Shown: positions 49,787 to 58,488 of the stretch, piece after piece
Layout: every line of letters starts with the position of its first letter
Numbering within the stretch: the first letter of the stretch is position 1
Assembly (NCBI GenBank): GCA_034416335.1
Contig: DAOULV010000026.1
Span: 27,524 to 91,523, forward strand
From: MGML01 sp034416335
Lineage (GTDB): Bacteria; Chloroflexota; Dehalococcoidia; Dehalococcoidales; UBA2162
Direction of reading: 5' to 3'
DNA: 64,000 nucleotides
Position numbers and translations under genes: made by a program
Notes under the pieces: model-generated
The model's input: only the letters and a program-made list of their open reading frames with translations
Database searches by the model: none
What the model was told of the DNA's origin: nothing

Positions 49787-51067
49787 TTAGCTTCTTTCCA
49801 CGATTATTGCCATGCCCTGTCCTCCGCCGATACAGAGGGTAGCCATGCCATAGCGATGATTCTTGCGTACCATTTCGTGAAGCATCGTAACGATAATTCT
49901 CGCGCCGGTGCATCCGATAGGATGGCCGAGAGAAATCCCGCCACCCAGCAGGTTGGTCTTGTTAAGGTCGATATCAAGCTCCCTGATTACTCCAAGCGAC
50001 TGAGAAGCAAAAGCCTCGTTCAACTCGATGTAATCGATATCATTCAAGGTCAACCCGGCAAGCTTCAATGCTTTTTTCGCGGCGGGAACAACACCCAGGC
50101 CCATATAGGCAGGATCGACACCACCGGACGCATAAGAGCGTACCGCTGCCATTGGAGAAAGGCCGAGTTCTTTTGCCTTTTCCGCGGACATAACTACCAG
50201 GGCTGCGGCGGCATCGGTTATTGCCGAAGCGTTTCCGGCTGTAACGCCACCATCAGGTCTGAAAGCGGGTCTTAATTTACCTAGGGCTTCCATCGATGTC
50301 TCTCTGGGATGTTCGTCAACCTCGAACATCACTTTTTCGCGTTTAACGGTAATTTCTACCGGAACGATTTCCTCTTTAAGAACTCCCGATTTGGTTGCCG
50401 CGAGAGCCCTGTTGTTGCTTTCAAGAGCGAACCGGTCCTGTTCTTCACGGGTAATACCGTATTTATCGGCGATATTCTCCGAGGTTATCCCCATATGATA
50501 ATCATAAAATTTTTCCCAGAGACCGTCGTGCACCATACCGTCAACCAGCTGGACGTTGTTCATCCTGGCGCCCCAGCGAGCCGCCGGCAAGTAGTATGGG
50601 ATCTGGCTCATATTTTCCATGCCGCCGGCAATGATGACTTCGGCATCCCCGGCTTTTATCGACTGGGCTGCCAGTGCTACCGATTTCATTCCCGAAGCGC
50701 ATACTTTATTTACGGTATAAGCATTCACTTCCTTGGGTATACCGGCATAGATGGATGCCTGACGGGCGACATTCTGCCCCTGACCGGCCTGGACGACGTT
50801 TCCCATAATAACTTCATCGACTGCGACTTCCTTCAGGGAATCATCCCAGTCGGCATACTTTTTCTCCAGTTCGATAACACCTTCGTTTTTTAACGATTCG
50901 GGGGCGTAACCAAGTATCTCGGAATCAACAACAGGTTTCAAACCGGCTTTCTTTAAGGCACTTTTGATAGTAATACTTCCCAGCTCGGTAGCCGGGACGT
51001 CCTGGAGTGAACCGCCGAAATTACCTATTGCAGTTCTCGCACCGCTGACAATAACCGCTTCTGCCAT
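49787..51067 (-). CDS. Acetyl-CoA acetyltransferase (thiolase)
   Basis: 426 residues, slightly long. Catalytic Cys is in V-N-K-V-C-A-S-G-M-K-S, the general base region is N-E-A-F-A, and the C-terminal catalytic segment is G-G-G-I-S-L-G-H-P-I-G-C-T-G. An insert of about 25 residues sits near residues 50-75. Together with the dehydrogenase and hydratase upstream it makes an operon for interconversion of acetoacetyl-CoA, 3-hydroxybutyryl-CoA and crotonyl-CoA. It is last in the transcript (minus strand). Confidence 0.93.
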   Translation of the reverse strand: MAEAVIVSGARTAIGNFGGSLQDVPATELGSITIKSALKKAGLKPVVDSEILGYAPESLKNEGVIELEKKYADWDDSLKEVAVDEVIMGNVVQAGQGQNVARQASIYAGIPKEVNAYTVNKVCASGMKSVALAAQSIKAGDAEVIIAGGMENMSQIPYYLPAARWGARMNNVQLVDGMVHDGLWEKFYDYHMGITSENIADKYGITREEQDRFALESNNRALAATKSGVLKEEIVPVEITVKREKVMFEVDEHPRETSMEALGKLRPAFRPDGGVTAGNASAITDAAAALVVMSAEKAKELGLSPMAAVRSYASGGVDPAYMGLGVVPAAKKALKLAGLTLNDIDYIELNEAFASQSLGVIRELDIDLNKTNLLGGGISLGHPIGCTGARIIVTMLHEMVRKNHRYGMATLCIGGGQGMAIIVERS

Positions 51068-51092
51068 ACTTATCTCCTTTTAACTAATGCGT

Positions 51093-51950
51093 TTATTTAT
51101 TGTAATCGTAGAACCCTTTTTTAACCTTCTGTCCCAGCCATCCGGCGGCGACCATTCTCCTCAAAAGGTTAGGGGCTACATAACGGGGTGTTTTGAGTGT
51201 TTCGTAAATACCGTCCGCCATATCAAGTACGATGTCGTTACCGATAAGGTCGGATAACTCCAACGGACCCATCGGGTGGTTCAGGCCGAGTTTGACAGCC
51301 GTATCGATATCCTCTTTACTGGCAACGCCGTTTTCCAGCAGAGTTATAGCGTTAAGGATAAAGCCTACGGCCAGCCGGTTTACGACGAAGCCGGGTGTAT
51401 CAGGAAGAGCTACGACCGTTTTGCCCAGAGACTCTATGAATTTGACGCAGATATCTGCCGTTTCTTCACTTACGGTTATCGGTTTTACGACCTCTACCAG
51501 TTTCATGGCTGAAACGGGATTGAAGAAATGCAGGCCGATTACCTTGTCAGGCCGCCTGGTGACCATCGCCATTTCGACCAGGGGCAGGACGGAGGTATTG
51601 CTGGCAAGGATGGCACCTTCTTTGCATATTCCGTCCAGAGAAGAAAACGCTTCTTTCTTGATATCGAGCTTTTCGGCAGCCGCCTCGATAACGAGGTCGC
51701 AATCACTGAAATCTTTGGTATCGGCTGTCCCTTTGATACGGGCTATCGCGGCGTCTTTATCTTCCTGGGACATTCGACCTCTTTCTACGCTTCTGCCAAG
51801 AGCAGCGTCTATGGTACCGATTGCCTTGTTTGCCCGTTCTTCACTCCTCGAAGAACCGATAACTTCATATCCTGACTGAGCGCATACCTGGGCAATACCG
51901 CGACCCATCGGTCCGGTGAAGCCGAGGATGCCAACCTTTTTAATTGCCAT
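51093..51950 (-). CDS. 3-hydroxyacyl-CoA dehydrogenase (Hbd type)
   Basis: 285 residues, the short bacterial 3-hydroxybutyryl-CoA dehydrogenase length. The NAD loop is G-I-L-G-F-T-G-P-M-G-R-G-I-A-Q, one residue longer than the usual G-x-G-x-M-G. The catalytic histidine region is I-G-L-H-F-F-N-P-V, followed by T-P-G-F-V-V-N-R-L and N-H-P-M-G-P-L-E-L. It reduces acetoacetyl-CoA or oxidises 3-hydroxybutyryl-CoA. The ATG at 51950 lies 10 bases after GGAG; a TTG two codons earlier is possible. Confidence 0.9.
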   Translation of the reverse strand: MAIKKVGILGFTGPMGRGIAQVCAQSGYEVIGSSRSEERANKAIGTIDAALGRSVERGRMSQEDKDAAIARIKGTADTKDFSDCDLVIEAAAEKLDIKKEAFSSLDGICKEGAILASNTSVLPLVEMAMVTRRPDKVIGLHFFNPVSAMKLVEVVKPITVSEETADICVKFIESLGKTVVALPDTPGFVVNRLAVGFILNAITLLENGVASKEDIDTAVKLGLNHPMGPLELSDLIGNDIVLDMADGIYETLKTPRYVAPNLLRRMVAAGWLGQKVKKGFYDYNK

Positions 51951-51977
51951 AGCCAAATTTCTCCTTATACTGTTATC

Positions 51978-52742
51978 TTATTTTGACTTGAAATCGGGCT
52001 TTCTTTTCTCAAGAAAAGCCGAAGCTCCTTCTTCGTAATCTTCGGTGTTGAGAAGATAATCGAAAAAGGAGCCTTCAAGTTGTAATCCTTCCTCAAGGGG
52101 TAAGTTGTAGCCCCTGAGCATGGCTTCTTTGGCAGCCCTGACAGCAAGAGGTCCAACCTTACACAGGGCTTCCGCCCATTCCCTTGCTTCGTTCATCAGG
52201 TCTTCCCTCGGGACAACCTTGTTGATAAGGCCTATCCGGTAAGCTTCGTCCGCGGTTATCTGTTTTCCCATGAGGAGCATCTCGGCTGCTTTCGCCCACG
52301 GTATAAAGCGGGGAAGCCTTTGAGTACCGCCCCAGCCTGGTATCACACCTAGTGTAACTTCCGGGGTCCCGAACCTGGCTTTATCACAGGCTATCCTGAT
52401 ATCGCAGGCAAGAGCTATCTCCATTCCTCCGCCGAGGGCTACGCCGTTTACCGCGGCTACCAGAGGCTTGTACAGATCCAGTCCGTACCTCGGGGCGGCA
52501 GGCCAGTAGAGATGATGATTTTCCTTCATGTAAGGGAGGGTTTCCGATACGTCGGCTCCGGCGCAGAATGCTTTTTCACCGCTGCCGGTAATGATACCTA
52601 CCCATGCATCCGGGTCGTCACGCAACCTGATAATCGCTTCATTAAGCCCTTTCCACGTCTCCACGTTTATGGCGTTATGAGCTTCGGGGCGATTTATGGT
52701 GATGGTAGCGATTCTATCCGTTTTCTCATAGTCGACAGACAT
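51978..52742 (-). CDS. Enoyl-CoA hydratase/crotonase-family protein
   Basis: 254 residues. The oxyanion hole region is G-V-A-L-G-G-G-M-E, the first catalytic Glu is in G-G-M-E-I-A-L-A-C-D, and the second is in G-T-P-E-V-T-L-G-V-I-P-G. Both catalytic glutamates of enoyl-CoA hydratases are in place. It is first in the three-gene operon with the dehydrogenase and thiolase. Spacing to the next gene is 27 bases. Confidence 0.92.
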   Translation of the reverse strand: MSVDYEKTDRIATITINRPEAHNAINVETWKGLNEAIIRLRDDPDAWVGIITGSGEKAFCAGADVSETLPYMKENHHLYWPAAPRYGLDLYKPLVAAVNGVALGGGMEIALACDIRIACDKARFGTPEVTLGVIPGWGGTQRLPRFIPWAKAAEMLLMGKQITADEAYRIGLINKVVPREDLMNEAREWAEALCKVGPLAVRAAKEAMLRGYNLPLEEGLQLEGSFFDYLLNTEDYEEGASAFLEKRKPDFKSK

Positions 52743-52870
52743 AATGAGACTCCTTGATAAAATATTGCGGAAATTCAGGTCGGGGTTACTGTGTTGATTT
52801 TAACAAAGCACTATTTTACTGTCAAGCTGTGTCCGCTTGTCGTCACGCCTGCCCGGAGTGTAGTCGAGCA

Positions 52871-53134
52871 CTATCCCCAGATGCTGAAAGCACCACCTAT
52901 GATTAGCACCAGTACTCCGATTGCTATTGCTATCCAGCCGCCTGCCTGTAGAGAACCGAACTGAGGGCGTCTGGGCCATCCCTCAAGGAACTCCCGGCTG
53001 TCCTGGCGGCTGGATATAGAATCGAAATACCGTTTTTCTTCGGTTTTGCCCCAGAATATAGCACCCAGACCCAGAAGTATAAACAGACCTCCGATAATCA
53101 TGAGTACAACAAAATCATTTTGAGGCATTTCCAA
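52871..53134 (-). CDS. Small two-helix membrane protein
   Basis: 87 residues. Two hydrophobic helices (about 9-28 and 67-85), both rich in glycine and isoleucine, are separated by a polar loop with R-Y-F-D-S-I-S-S-R-Q. No family name comes to mind. It sits just downstream of rplL on the same strand and may be read from that transcript. AGGTTGG precedes the ATG at 53134. Confidence 0.6.
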   Translation of the reverse strand: MEMPQNDFVVLMIIGGLFILLGLGAIFWGKTEEKRYFDSISSRQDSREFLEGWPRRPQFGSLQAGGWIAIAIGVLVLIIGGAFSIWG

Positions 53135-53191
53135 CCTCCGGATAATAGAGGTTATTTAGCCAACTATATATACTTCCGGCGTAATTTGCAA

Positions 53192-53752
53192 CTAGGTAAG
53201 GTCTACTTTAGCTCCGGCTTCTTCCAGCTTAGCCTTGGCAGCAGCGGCGTCATCCTTGTTAAGGCCTTCTTTCACGGTATTAGGAGCGCCTTCAACCAGT
53301 TCCTTGGATTCTTTTAGTCCGAGGGCGGTGAGTTCCCTGACTACCCTGATGACGGCTATCTTGTTTTCGCCGATCTCTTTAAGGATGACATTGAACTCGG
53401 TCTTTTCCTCTTCATCCTGCGCCGGTCCGGCTGCTTCCGCCGGGGCGGCCGCGGCTACTGCTACCGGAGCAGCGGCGGTTACGCCGAATTCCTCTTCGAG
53501 AGCTTTTACCAGCTCGGCCAGTTCCAGTACGGTCATATTCTTTATCTGATCGATTATACTGTCGCTGGAAGCGGATTTCTTGGCTGATTTCTTTGCCGGA
53601 GCTTTTTCCGCCTTAGGTTTTTCTTCAGCTTTTGGCTTGTCTTCCTCTTTCGGTTTTTCTTCTGCTTTCGGTGCTTCTTCAGCAGTGGGCTGTTCAGCTT
53701 CTACTGCTGTTTCTTCCGTATTTTCCTGTACCTTGGTTTCTTCCTCTGCCAT
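53192..53752 (-). CDS. rplL: Ribosomal protein L7/L12 with long acidic N-terminal extension
   Basis: 186 residues versus 120-130 usual. The core begins near residue 62 (S-I-I-D-Q-I-K-N-M-T-V-L-E-L) and contains the normal N-terminal domain, the Ala-rich hinge and the C-terminal domain (A-V-I-R-V-V-R, G-L-K-E-S-K-E-L-V-E-G-A-P). The extra 60 residues are low-complexity, Glu/Lys/Ala/Pro rich with repeating K-A-E-E-K-P-K. L7/L12 forms the ribosomal stalk that recruits EF-Tu and EF-G. It follows rplJ directly. Confidence 0.94.
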   Translation of the reverse strand: MAEEETKVQENTEETAVEAEQPTAEEAPKAEEKPKEEDKPKAEEKPKAEKAPAKKSAKKSASSDSIIDQIKNMTVLELAELVKALEEEFGVTAAAPVAVAAAAPAEAAGPAQDEEEKTEFNVILKEIGENKIAVIRVVRELTALGLKESKELVEGAPNTVKEGLNKDDAAAAKAKLEEAGAKVDLT

Positions 53753-53753
53753 G

Positions 53754-54278
53754 TTATTCTCCCTCCAGTTGTTGAATTTGGGCCTGTAATACTCCCATCA
53801 GTCCCCTGATGGGGCTTGACAGGCAATTGACGAGTCCTGATATCGGGCTGTTCATTCCACCCAGCATCTTGGCAATCAACTGCTCTCGTGTAGGCAGTGT
53901 CGCCAGTGAATTTACCTGCTGTGCAGAAAGGACTGTGTCGCCGGTGAACCCACCCTTAATCTCAATAGTGAGCCTGGATTCACGCATAAAGGCTGCCAGA
54001 GCCTTGGCGGGGGCGGTGATGTCATCATAACCGAATGCTATGGCAACCGGACCAACGAGCGAGTCTACCAGGTCTTCTTTGCCTGTTCTCGTTGCGGCGA
54101 ACCGGGCCAGGGTGTTTTTCACTACTTTGTAGTCGCCGCCGGATTCCTGTACTTTCCTTCTTACGGCGGTCAACTGAGTAGTGGCAAGACCCCGGTAATC
54201 GGTCAGAATACCGATAGTGCATTTGTTGAATTCTTCTTCAATACCATCGATAATCTTCGCCTTTTTCTCTTTCGACAT
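53754..54278 (-). CDS. rplJ: Ribosomal protein L10
   Basis: 174 residues, normal L10 length. The N-terminal domain shows L-T-A-V-R-R-K-V-Q-E-S-G and V-V-K-N-T-L, which bind 23S rRNA; the C-terminal helix anchors the L7/L12 dimers. The ATG at 54278 is chosen for a GGAG upstream and because a longer frame (33 residues more) runs back through the leader. The leader holds an attenuator hairpin. Confidence 0.95.
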   Translation of the reverse strand: MSKEKKAKIIDGIEEEFNKCTIGILTDYRGLATTQLTAVRRKVQESGGDYKVVKNTLARFAATRTGKEDLVDSLVGPVAIAFGYDDITAPAKALAAFMRESRLTIEIKGGFTGDTVLSAQQVNSLATLPTREQLIAKMLGGMNSPISGLVNCLSSPIRGLMGVLQAQIQQLEGE

Positions 54279-54289
54279 AATCAGTCTCC

Positions 54290-54440
54290 TTGTTTCTGCC
54301 GGGACAGCTTCATAAAAAAAGCCCTTGTGTCGACCGCACAAGGACCATCGCCGGGTTACATTATGATGTAACCTCAAGCTCTGTCTTATCCTCGGCAGGC
54401 ATTTTATTAAGTCGTTAACGACACCCGCTGTCTCGGGATA
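54290..54440 (-). ncRNA. L10 leader region with attenuator
   Basis: Untranslated leader upstream of rplJ. Stem CCTTGTG (54337-54343 complement) and CACAAGG (54323-54329 complement) with a 7-base loop is followed by GC then TTTTTTT (54314-54320), a Rho-independent attenuator. This is the place where L10 leader autoregulatory structures act in other bacteria; further complementary strands (GAGGTTAC/GTAACC) lie upstream. Boundaries are approximate. Confidence 0.65.
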
Positions 54441-54479
54441 TGTTTCAATTTTTTATATTATACCATAAAATACGGAGAA

Positions 54480-54890
54480 TTATCCCTTCTGAAATTCGTA
54501 GGCAATTTTTTCTTCGCCCAGCCTTACCGGGGCTATCCTGACTTGCATTCCCGGTTCGATATCACTTTCCTCGATGTCCTTGCTCATCCGGCCGAATACT
54601 CTCAGTCCGTCGAAATCACCGATCGCCAGAGTATAAGGAGCTTCATCTTCGAATCCGGACGGACCGTAGTGGACTATGGAGTAAGTAACCAGTTTTCCCG
54701 TGCCGGCTATCTCGAACCATTCCACATCGCTGTCAAGGCAACTCGGGCAGTCCATCTTCGGCGGGAAATATGCGGTACCGCATTTTTTACACCTGGTGGT
54801 CATTATTTTGCCCTGTTCCAGGTAGTTCATAAACTCTTCGGTCTTTGCCTCGGTCGTAAAACTAACGGTCCCAAAGTTTTCAAAACCCAT
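54480..54890 (-). CDS. DUF35 OB-fold/zinc-ribbon acyl-CoA accessory protein
   Basis: 136 residues. The N-terminal zinc ribbon is C-K-K-C-G-T-A-Y-F-P-P with C-P-S-C at about 35-52, followed by the OB-fold (G-T-G-K-L-V-T-Y-S-I-V). This is the DUF35 partner of archaeal thiolase/HMG-CoA synthase complexes, holding CoA between subunits. It is 4 bases downstream of the thiolase gene, a typical pairing. Both genes sit between rplA and rplJ. Confidence 0.88.
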   Translation of the reverse strand: MGFENFGTVSFTTEAKTEEFMNYLEQGKIMTTRCKKCGTAYFPPKMDCPSCLDSDVEWFEIAGTGKLVTYSIVHYGPSGFEDEAPYTLAIGDFDGLRVFGRMSKDIEESDIEPGMQVRIAPVRLGEEKIAYEFQKG

Positions 54891-54894
54891 ATCT

Positions 54895-56046
54895 CTATCT
54901 CCTGAAAATTATCACGTTGCCGTACTGGCCGACTCCGCCGATATTATGTACCAGTCCGATTTCGGCGTCCTTGACCTGGGCTTCGGTGGCTTCACCCCTG
55001 AGCTGGCGGACTATCGTGCGTACCTGGGAACCGCCGGTGGCTCCGATGGGATGTCCCTTGGAAAGAAGTCCTCCGTCGACGTTGACCGGGATTTTACCGT
55101 CGTGATAGGTCTCCTTTTCCTCGACGAGCCGGACGCCTTTGCCCGGTTCGGCGAATCCGAGGTCTTCATAGGCGAGGAGTTCCGAGATTGTAAAGCAGTC
55201 GTGGACCTCGGCAACATCGATATCCTGAGGCGTAACCCCAGCCATTTCATAAGCCTGCTTTGCCGCATCCTGAGCGCAGGCGAGCCCGGTAAGAGATTTC
55301 CTGCCGGACATCGTCATCGTATCGGTTGCGGCTCCCATACCGGCCACCCATATCGGTGTTTTGCATACGCTTTTAGCAATGTCGGCACCGGCAAGGATTA
55401 TGCAGGAAGAGCCGTCCGCATTGGCGCAGGCGTCATATAACTTGAGCGGGGAAGTGACAGGTGTCGATTCCATAATATCCTGCAGGGTGAGTTCTTTCCT
55501 GTAGGTGGCTTTAGGATTTTTCGCTCCGTAGCTGGCGTTTTTTACGCGTATCTTTGCCAGCTGCTCTTCGGTCGTTCCGTAGGCTGCCATATGAGCTCGA
55601 GCGAACATAGCATAACCGCTCGGCATGGTTATCCCGAAGGGCGATTCCCACATGATGTCGGCACCCCTGCCCATTCTTTCGGCAGCTTCTCGCGAGGTAA
55701 GTTCCGACATTTTCTGAAAACCGATAACGGCAACGACCTTATGGAGGCCGGACTTAATCAACGACCAGGCTACTCTCAGGCCGGTCGTGCTGGATGAACA
55801 AACGGTCTCGACATAGAATGCGGGTTTCGGGGTGAGTTCCAGGTATTCGGATATCAGTCCCGAAGGAGTACGCTGCTTGTCATATTCGGGAGCCGAACAG
55901 GTAATAGAGGCGTCGATATCCTTATTGGTAATATCGAGACCTTCCATGGCTTCTTTGAAAGCATCGAAACAAAGCTCCCTGATATTTACACCGCATTTAC
56001 GGCTGAAAACGCTCTGGCCTACTCCGATAATGGCAACGTCATCCAT
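54895..56046 (-). CDS. Thiolase-like acyltransferase (SCP-x/archaeal thiolase type)
   Basis: 383 residues of the thiolase superfamily, divergent from the thiolase at 49787. The nucleophile region V-E-T-V-C-S-S-S-T-T-G and the C-terminal S-K-G-H-P-I-G-A-T-G-G are visible; a Cys after G-H-P-I-G is replaced by Ala, as in SCP-x and DUF35-linked thiolases. It condenses or cleaves acyl-CoA with its DUF35 partner. It is transcribed with the ribosomal protein genes, an unusual position. Confidence 0.88.
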   Translation of the reverse strand: MDDVAIIGVGQSVFSRKCGVNIRELCFDAFKEAMEGLDITNKDIDASITCSAPEYDKQRTPSGLISEYLELTPKPAFYVETVCSSSTTGLRVAWSLIKSGLHKVVAVIGFQKMSELTSREAAERMGRGADIMWESPFGITMPSGYAMFARAHMAAYGTTEEQLAKIRVKNASYGAKNPKATYRKELTLQDIMESTPVTSPLKLYDACANADGSSCIILAGADIAKSVCKTPIWVAGMGAATDTMTMSGRKSLTGLACAQDAAKQAYEMAGVTPQDIDVAEVHDCFTISELLAYEDLGFAEPGKGVRLVEEKETYHDGKIPVNVDGGLLSKGHPIGATGGSQVRTIVRQLRGEATEAQVKDAEIGLVHNIGGVGQYGNVIIFRR

Positions 56047-56142
56047 AAGCTATCTCCTCCGGCAGTATCTTAAAAGAGTATTCCCGGCATTATGTACCGG
56101 CGGTTGTTTATAATCTCTGAAACAAGCAGTCATCCGTACGGG

Positions 56143-56856
56143 CTAACTTGCCATGAGTGCAAGCGTGGGTCTCAGGTCCAGTTTAATACCGGGCCCGCTC
56201 GATGTAGAAATAGATGCTGTCTTGATATACTGTCCCTTGGCTCCGCTCGGTTTAGCTTTGACAATCGCATCTATAATTGCAGTCAGGTTTTCGAGGAGTT
56301 TGTTTTCCTCGAAACTTATCTTTCCTAGAGGCAGGTGGATAATAGCGGTACGGTCGAGCTTGAATTCAACTCTGCCTTTACGAGCGTCGGTCACGGCTCT
56401 TTCGATGTCGCCGGCGGGGACGACCGTTCCCGACTTGGGATTGGGCATCAGGCCTTTTCTACCCAGTACTTTACCGAGTTTTCCTACTTTACCCATCATA
56501 TCCTGGGTGGCAATTGCGGTCTCGAACTCTGTCCAGCCTTCTTCGATTTTCTTGATGATGTCATCACTGCCTACGTAGTCGGCGCCGGATTCTTCGGCAA
56601 TCTTCGCCGCTTCACCCTGGGCGAAAACGAGGACGCGAACTTCCTTGCCCAGTCCGTAGGGGAGGAGAGTAACGCCACGCACCTGCTGGGTAGCATTACG
56701 CGAATCGAGTCCCATCCTGAGGTGGAGTTCAACGGTTTCATCGTATCCGGCGTAAGCCATCTGTTTTGCCAGAGAAATGGCTTCTTCCGGTGTATATTGT
56801 CTGGTCTTGTCCAGCAGTTTAAGTGCTTCCTGGTATTTCTTGCCGCGTCTTGTCAT
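56143..56856 (-). CDS. rplA: Ribosomal protein L1
   Basis: 237 residues, full length. Family landmarks are V-E-L-H-L-R-M-G-L-D, L-P-Y-G-L-G-K, the G-R-K-G-L-M-P-N-P-K-S-G-T-V signature at about 128-141, and V-E-F-K-L-D-R-T. L1 forms the flexible stalk next to the E site and can repress the operon. It directly follows rplK. Downstream come the thiolase pair rather than rplJ. Confidence 0.97.
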   Translation of the reverse strand: MTRRGKKYQEALKLLDKTRQYTPEEAISLAKQMAYAGYDETVELHLRMGLDSRNATQQVRGVTLLPYGLGKEVRVLVFAQGEAAKIAEESGADYVGSDDIIKKIEEGWTEFETAIATQDMMGKVGKLGKVLGRKGLMPNPKSGTVVPAGDIERAVTDARKGRVEFKLDRTAIIHLPLGKISFEENKLLENLTAIIDAIVKAKPSGAKGQYIKTASISTSSGPGIKLDLRPTLALMAS

Positions 56857-56860
56857 TTCT

Positions 56861-57283
56861 CTATTCTACCTCGATTCCCATACTTCTGGCTGTTCCGGCT
56901 ATTATCTGCTCCGCTCCTTCGATAGTGGTTGCATTAAGGTCTTTGGCTTTAATCTCAGCTATTTCACGTAGCTGTTTCCGGGTTAAAACACCAACGCTTT
57001 CGCGTCCCGTATCACCCGAGCCTTTTTCAAGTTCAAGGGCTTTCTTAATCAGGTCCGCCGCCGGAGGCATCTTGGTGATGAAGGTGAACGACCGGTCTTC
57101 GTATACGGTTATCTCAGCCGGGATAATCGAGCCAGCCTGAGAAGCCGTGCGGTCATTATATTCCTTGCAGAATTGCATGATATTAACCCCATGCTGACCG
57201 AGGGCCGAACCGACGGGAGGCGCCGGATTGGCTTTGCCTGCCGGGATTTGCAGTTTTATTATTGTCTGTATCTTTTTTGCCAC
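56861..57283 (-). CDS. rplK: Ribosomal protein L11
   Basis: 140 residues. N-terminal I-K-L-Q-I-P-A-G-K-A-N-P-A-P-P-V-G-S-A-L-G-Q-H-G-V-N-I family block, Y-E-D-R-S-F-T-F, and a C-terminal rRNA-binding domain. Part of the GTPase-associated centre; target of thiostrepton. Four bases separate its stop from the rplA start. Confidence 0.97.
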   Translation of the reverse strand: MAKKIQTIIKLQIPAGKANPAPPVGSALGQHGVNIMQFCKEYNDRTASQAGSIIPAEITVYEDRSFTFITKMPPAADLIKKALELEKGSGDTGRESVGVLTRKQLREIAEIKAKDLNATTIEGAEQIIAGTARSMGIEVE

Positions 57284-57317
57284 TGTTCTCTCCTGGCTAT
57301 ATATGAAATTCCTAGCC

Positions 57318-57851
57318 TTATAATTTTTCTACCTGCAGGAAATCGAGTTCAACGGGCGTTTCCCGTCCGAAAAGTGAAAGAAGTACCTTCACTTTACCTT
57401 TGTCCGCGGCAATTTCATCTACTATACCGACGAAATCGGTAAACGGACCGTCGGTTACTCTGACACTCTGTCCCTGTTTGAAACCTACCTTAACCTTCGG
57501 TGTTTCGGTATCCATCTGCTTGAGAATCTGGTTTACCTCGTCTTCTTTAAGAGGGACCGGTTTATTCCCGCTGCCGACGAACCCAGTTACACCGGGAGTG
57601 TTCAGTACGGTATTCAGGCTCTGGTCACTCATCTGCATCTGGACGAGGACGTAACCGGGCAGGATTTTCTTTGCCACGGTACGTTTCTGCCCCGCTCTGA
57701 CTTCAACCTCTTCCTCGGTGGGCACAACTATCTGGGTGATTTCTTCACCGGAGTCGATGAGTTTAATACGTTGCTCCAGGTTTTTTTTCACCCGGTCTTC
57801 ATGCCCGGAATAGGTATGAATGACAAACCACTGACTTTCTTTACTAACCAT
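57318..57851 (-). CDS. nusG: Transcription antitermination/pausing factor NusG
   Basis: 177 residues. NGN domain: Q-W-F-V-I-H-T-Y-S-G-H-E-D at the start, P-G-Y-V-L-V-Q-M-Q, and T-P-G-V-T-G-F-V-G. C-terminal KOW domain: V-T-D-G-P-F-T-D-F-V-G. NusG couples RNA polymerase to ribosome or Rho. It lies between secE and rplK in the classical order. Confidence 0.96.
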   Translation of the reverse strand: MVSKESQWFVIHTYSGHEDRVKKNLEQRIKLIDSGEEITQIVVPTEEEVEVRAGQKRTVAKKILPGYVLVQMQMSDQSLNTVLNTPGVTGFVGSGNKPVPLKEDEVNQILKQMDTETPKVKVGFKQGQSVRVTDGPFTDFVGIVDEIAADKGKVKVLLSLFGRETPVELDFLQVEKL

Positions 57852-57933
57852 AGATATTATCCTCGGGAAGGATGCTGCTAACCCAGTATAGTCTGAAACG
57901 AAGATTCAAACGGAACCGGGATATCAGCCAGAA

Positions 57934-58167
57934 TTATCCGCCTCCGATGAACACCCCATTAACAAGTTTTGTGAATCCGAAGTCAAGCACGCCAAGAATT
58001 AAAGCCATCACGACTGTTACCAGTATTACCAGTCCTGTCAGATATATCAGTTCACGTCTGGAGAGCCAGGTGACTTTCTTCATCTCGGAGATTATATCGC
58101 TGAAGAAATTCGTCCTGGCTTTCTGGCTGGAACCTTTCTTTTTTACGGCGGTGCTGCGCTGTTTCAT
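57934..58167 (-). CDS. secE: Preprotein translocase subunit SecE
   Basis: 77 residues, bacterial short SecE with a basic N-terminal part, the amphipathic W-L-S-R-R-E-L-I-Y-L-T-G, and one membrane helix (about 46-66, V-I-L-V-T-V-V-M-A-L-I-L). It stabilises SecY. It precedes nusG by 82 bases, where a tRNA-Trp is often found; none is visible here. Confidence 0.92.
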   Translation of the reverse strand: MKQRSTAVKKKGSSQKARTNFFSDIISEMKKVTWLSRRELIYLTGLVILVTVVMALILGVLDFGFTKLVNGVFIGGG

Positions 58168-58222
58168 TATAATGATAGACTTATTTCCGGAATATCAGCC
58201 TCGGGAGGTAACCGGAAATACT

Positions 58223-58393
58223 TTATCTTACCTCCCTGTGAAGCCGGTGCGTACGACAACGGGGACAGTATTTATTTAATTCTATCCGCTGCGTGTCGTT
58301 TCTCCTGTTCTTGGTGGAGGTATAAGTTCTTTCCTTACATTCTGTACAGGCAAGGTTTATGATAACCCTGGCTTCCGTTTTCTTCTTTGCCAT
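58223..58393 (-). CDS. rpmG: Ribosomal protein L33 (zinc-binding form)
   Basis: 56 residues: ATG at 58393, TAA at 58223. The body R-V-I-I-N-L-A-C-T-E-C, Y-T-S-T-K-N-R-R and K-Y-C-P-R-C-R-T-H are L33, and both CxxC pairs make it the zinc-ribbon (C+) version. It is located between tuf and secE as in many bacteria. Confidence 0.95.
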   Translation of the reverse strand: MAKKKTEARVIINLACTECKERTYTSTKNRRNDTQRIELNKYCPRCRTHRLHREVR

Positions 58394-58488
58394 CTCTTCT
58401 CAAAGGACTGCTGAAACAGCCCGATATAGGCCATTTCAGCAAGTCGTTGTCTTCTCCCTGTATATAGCTTTTACGATAGATTTTCTGT

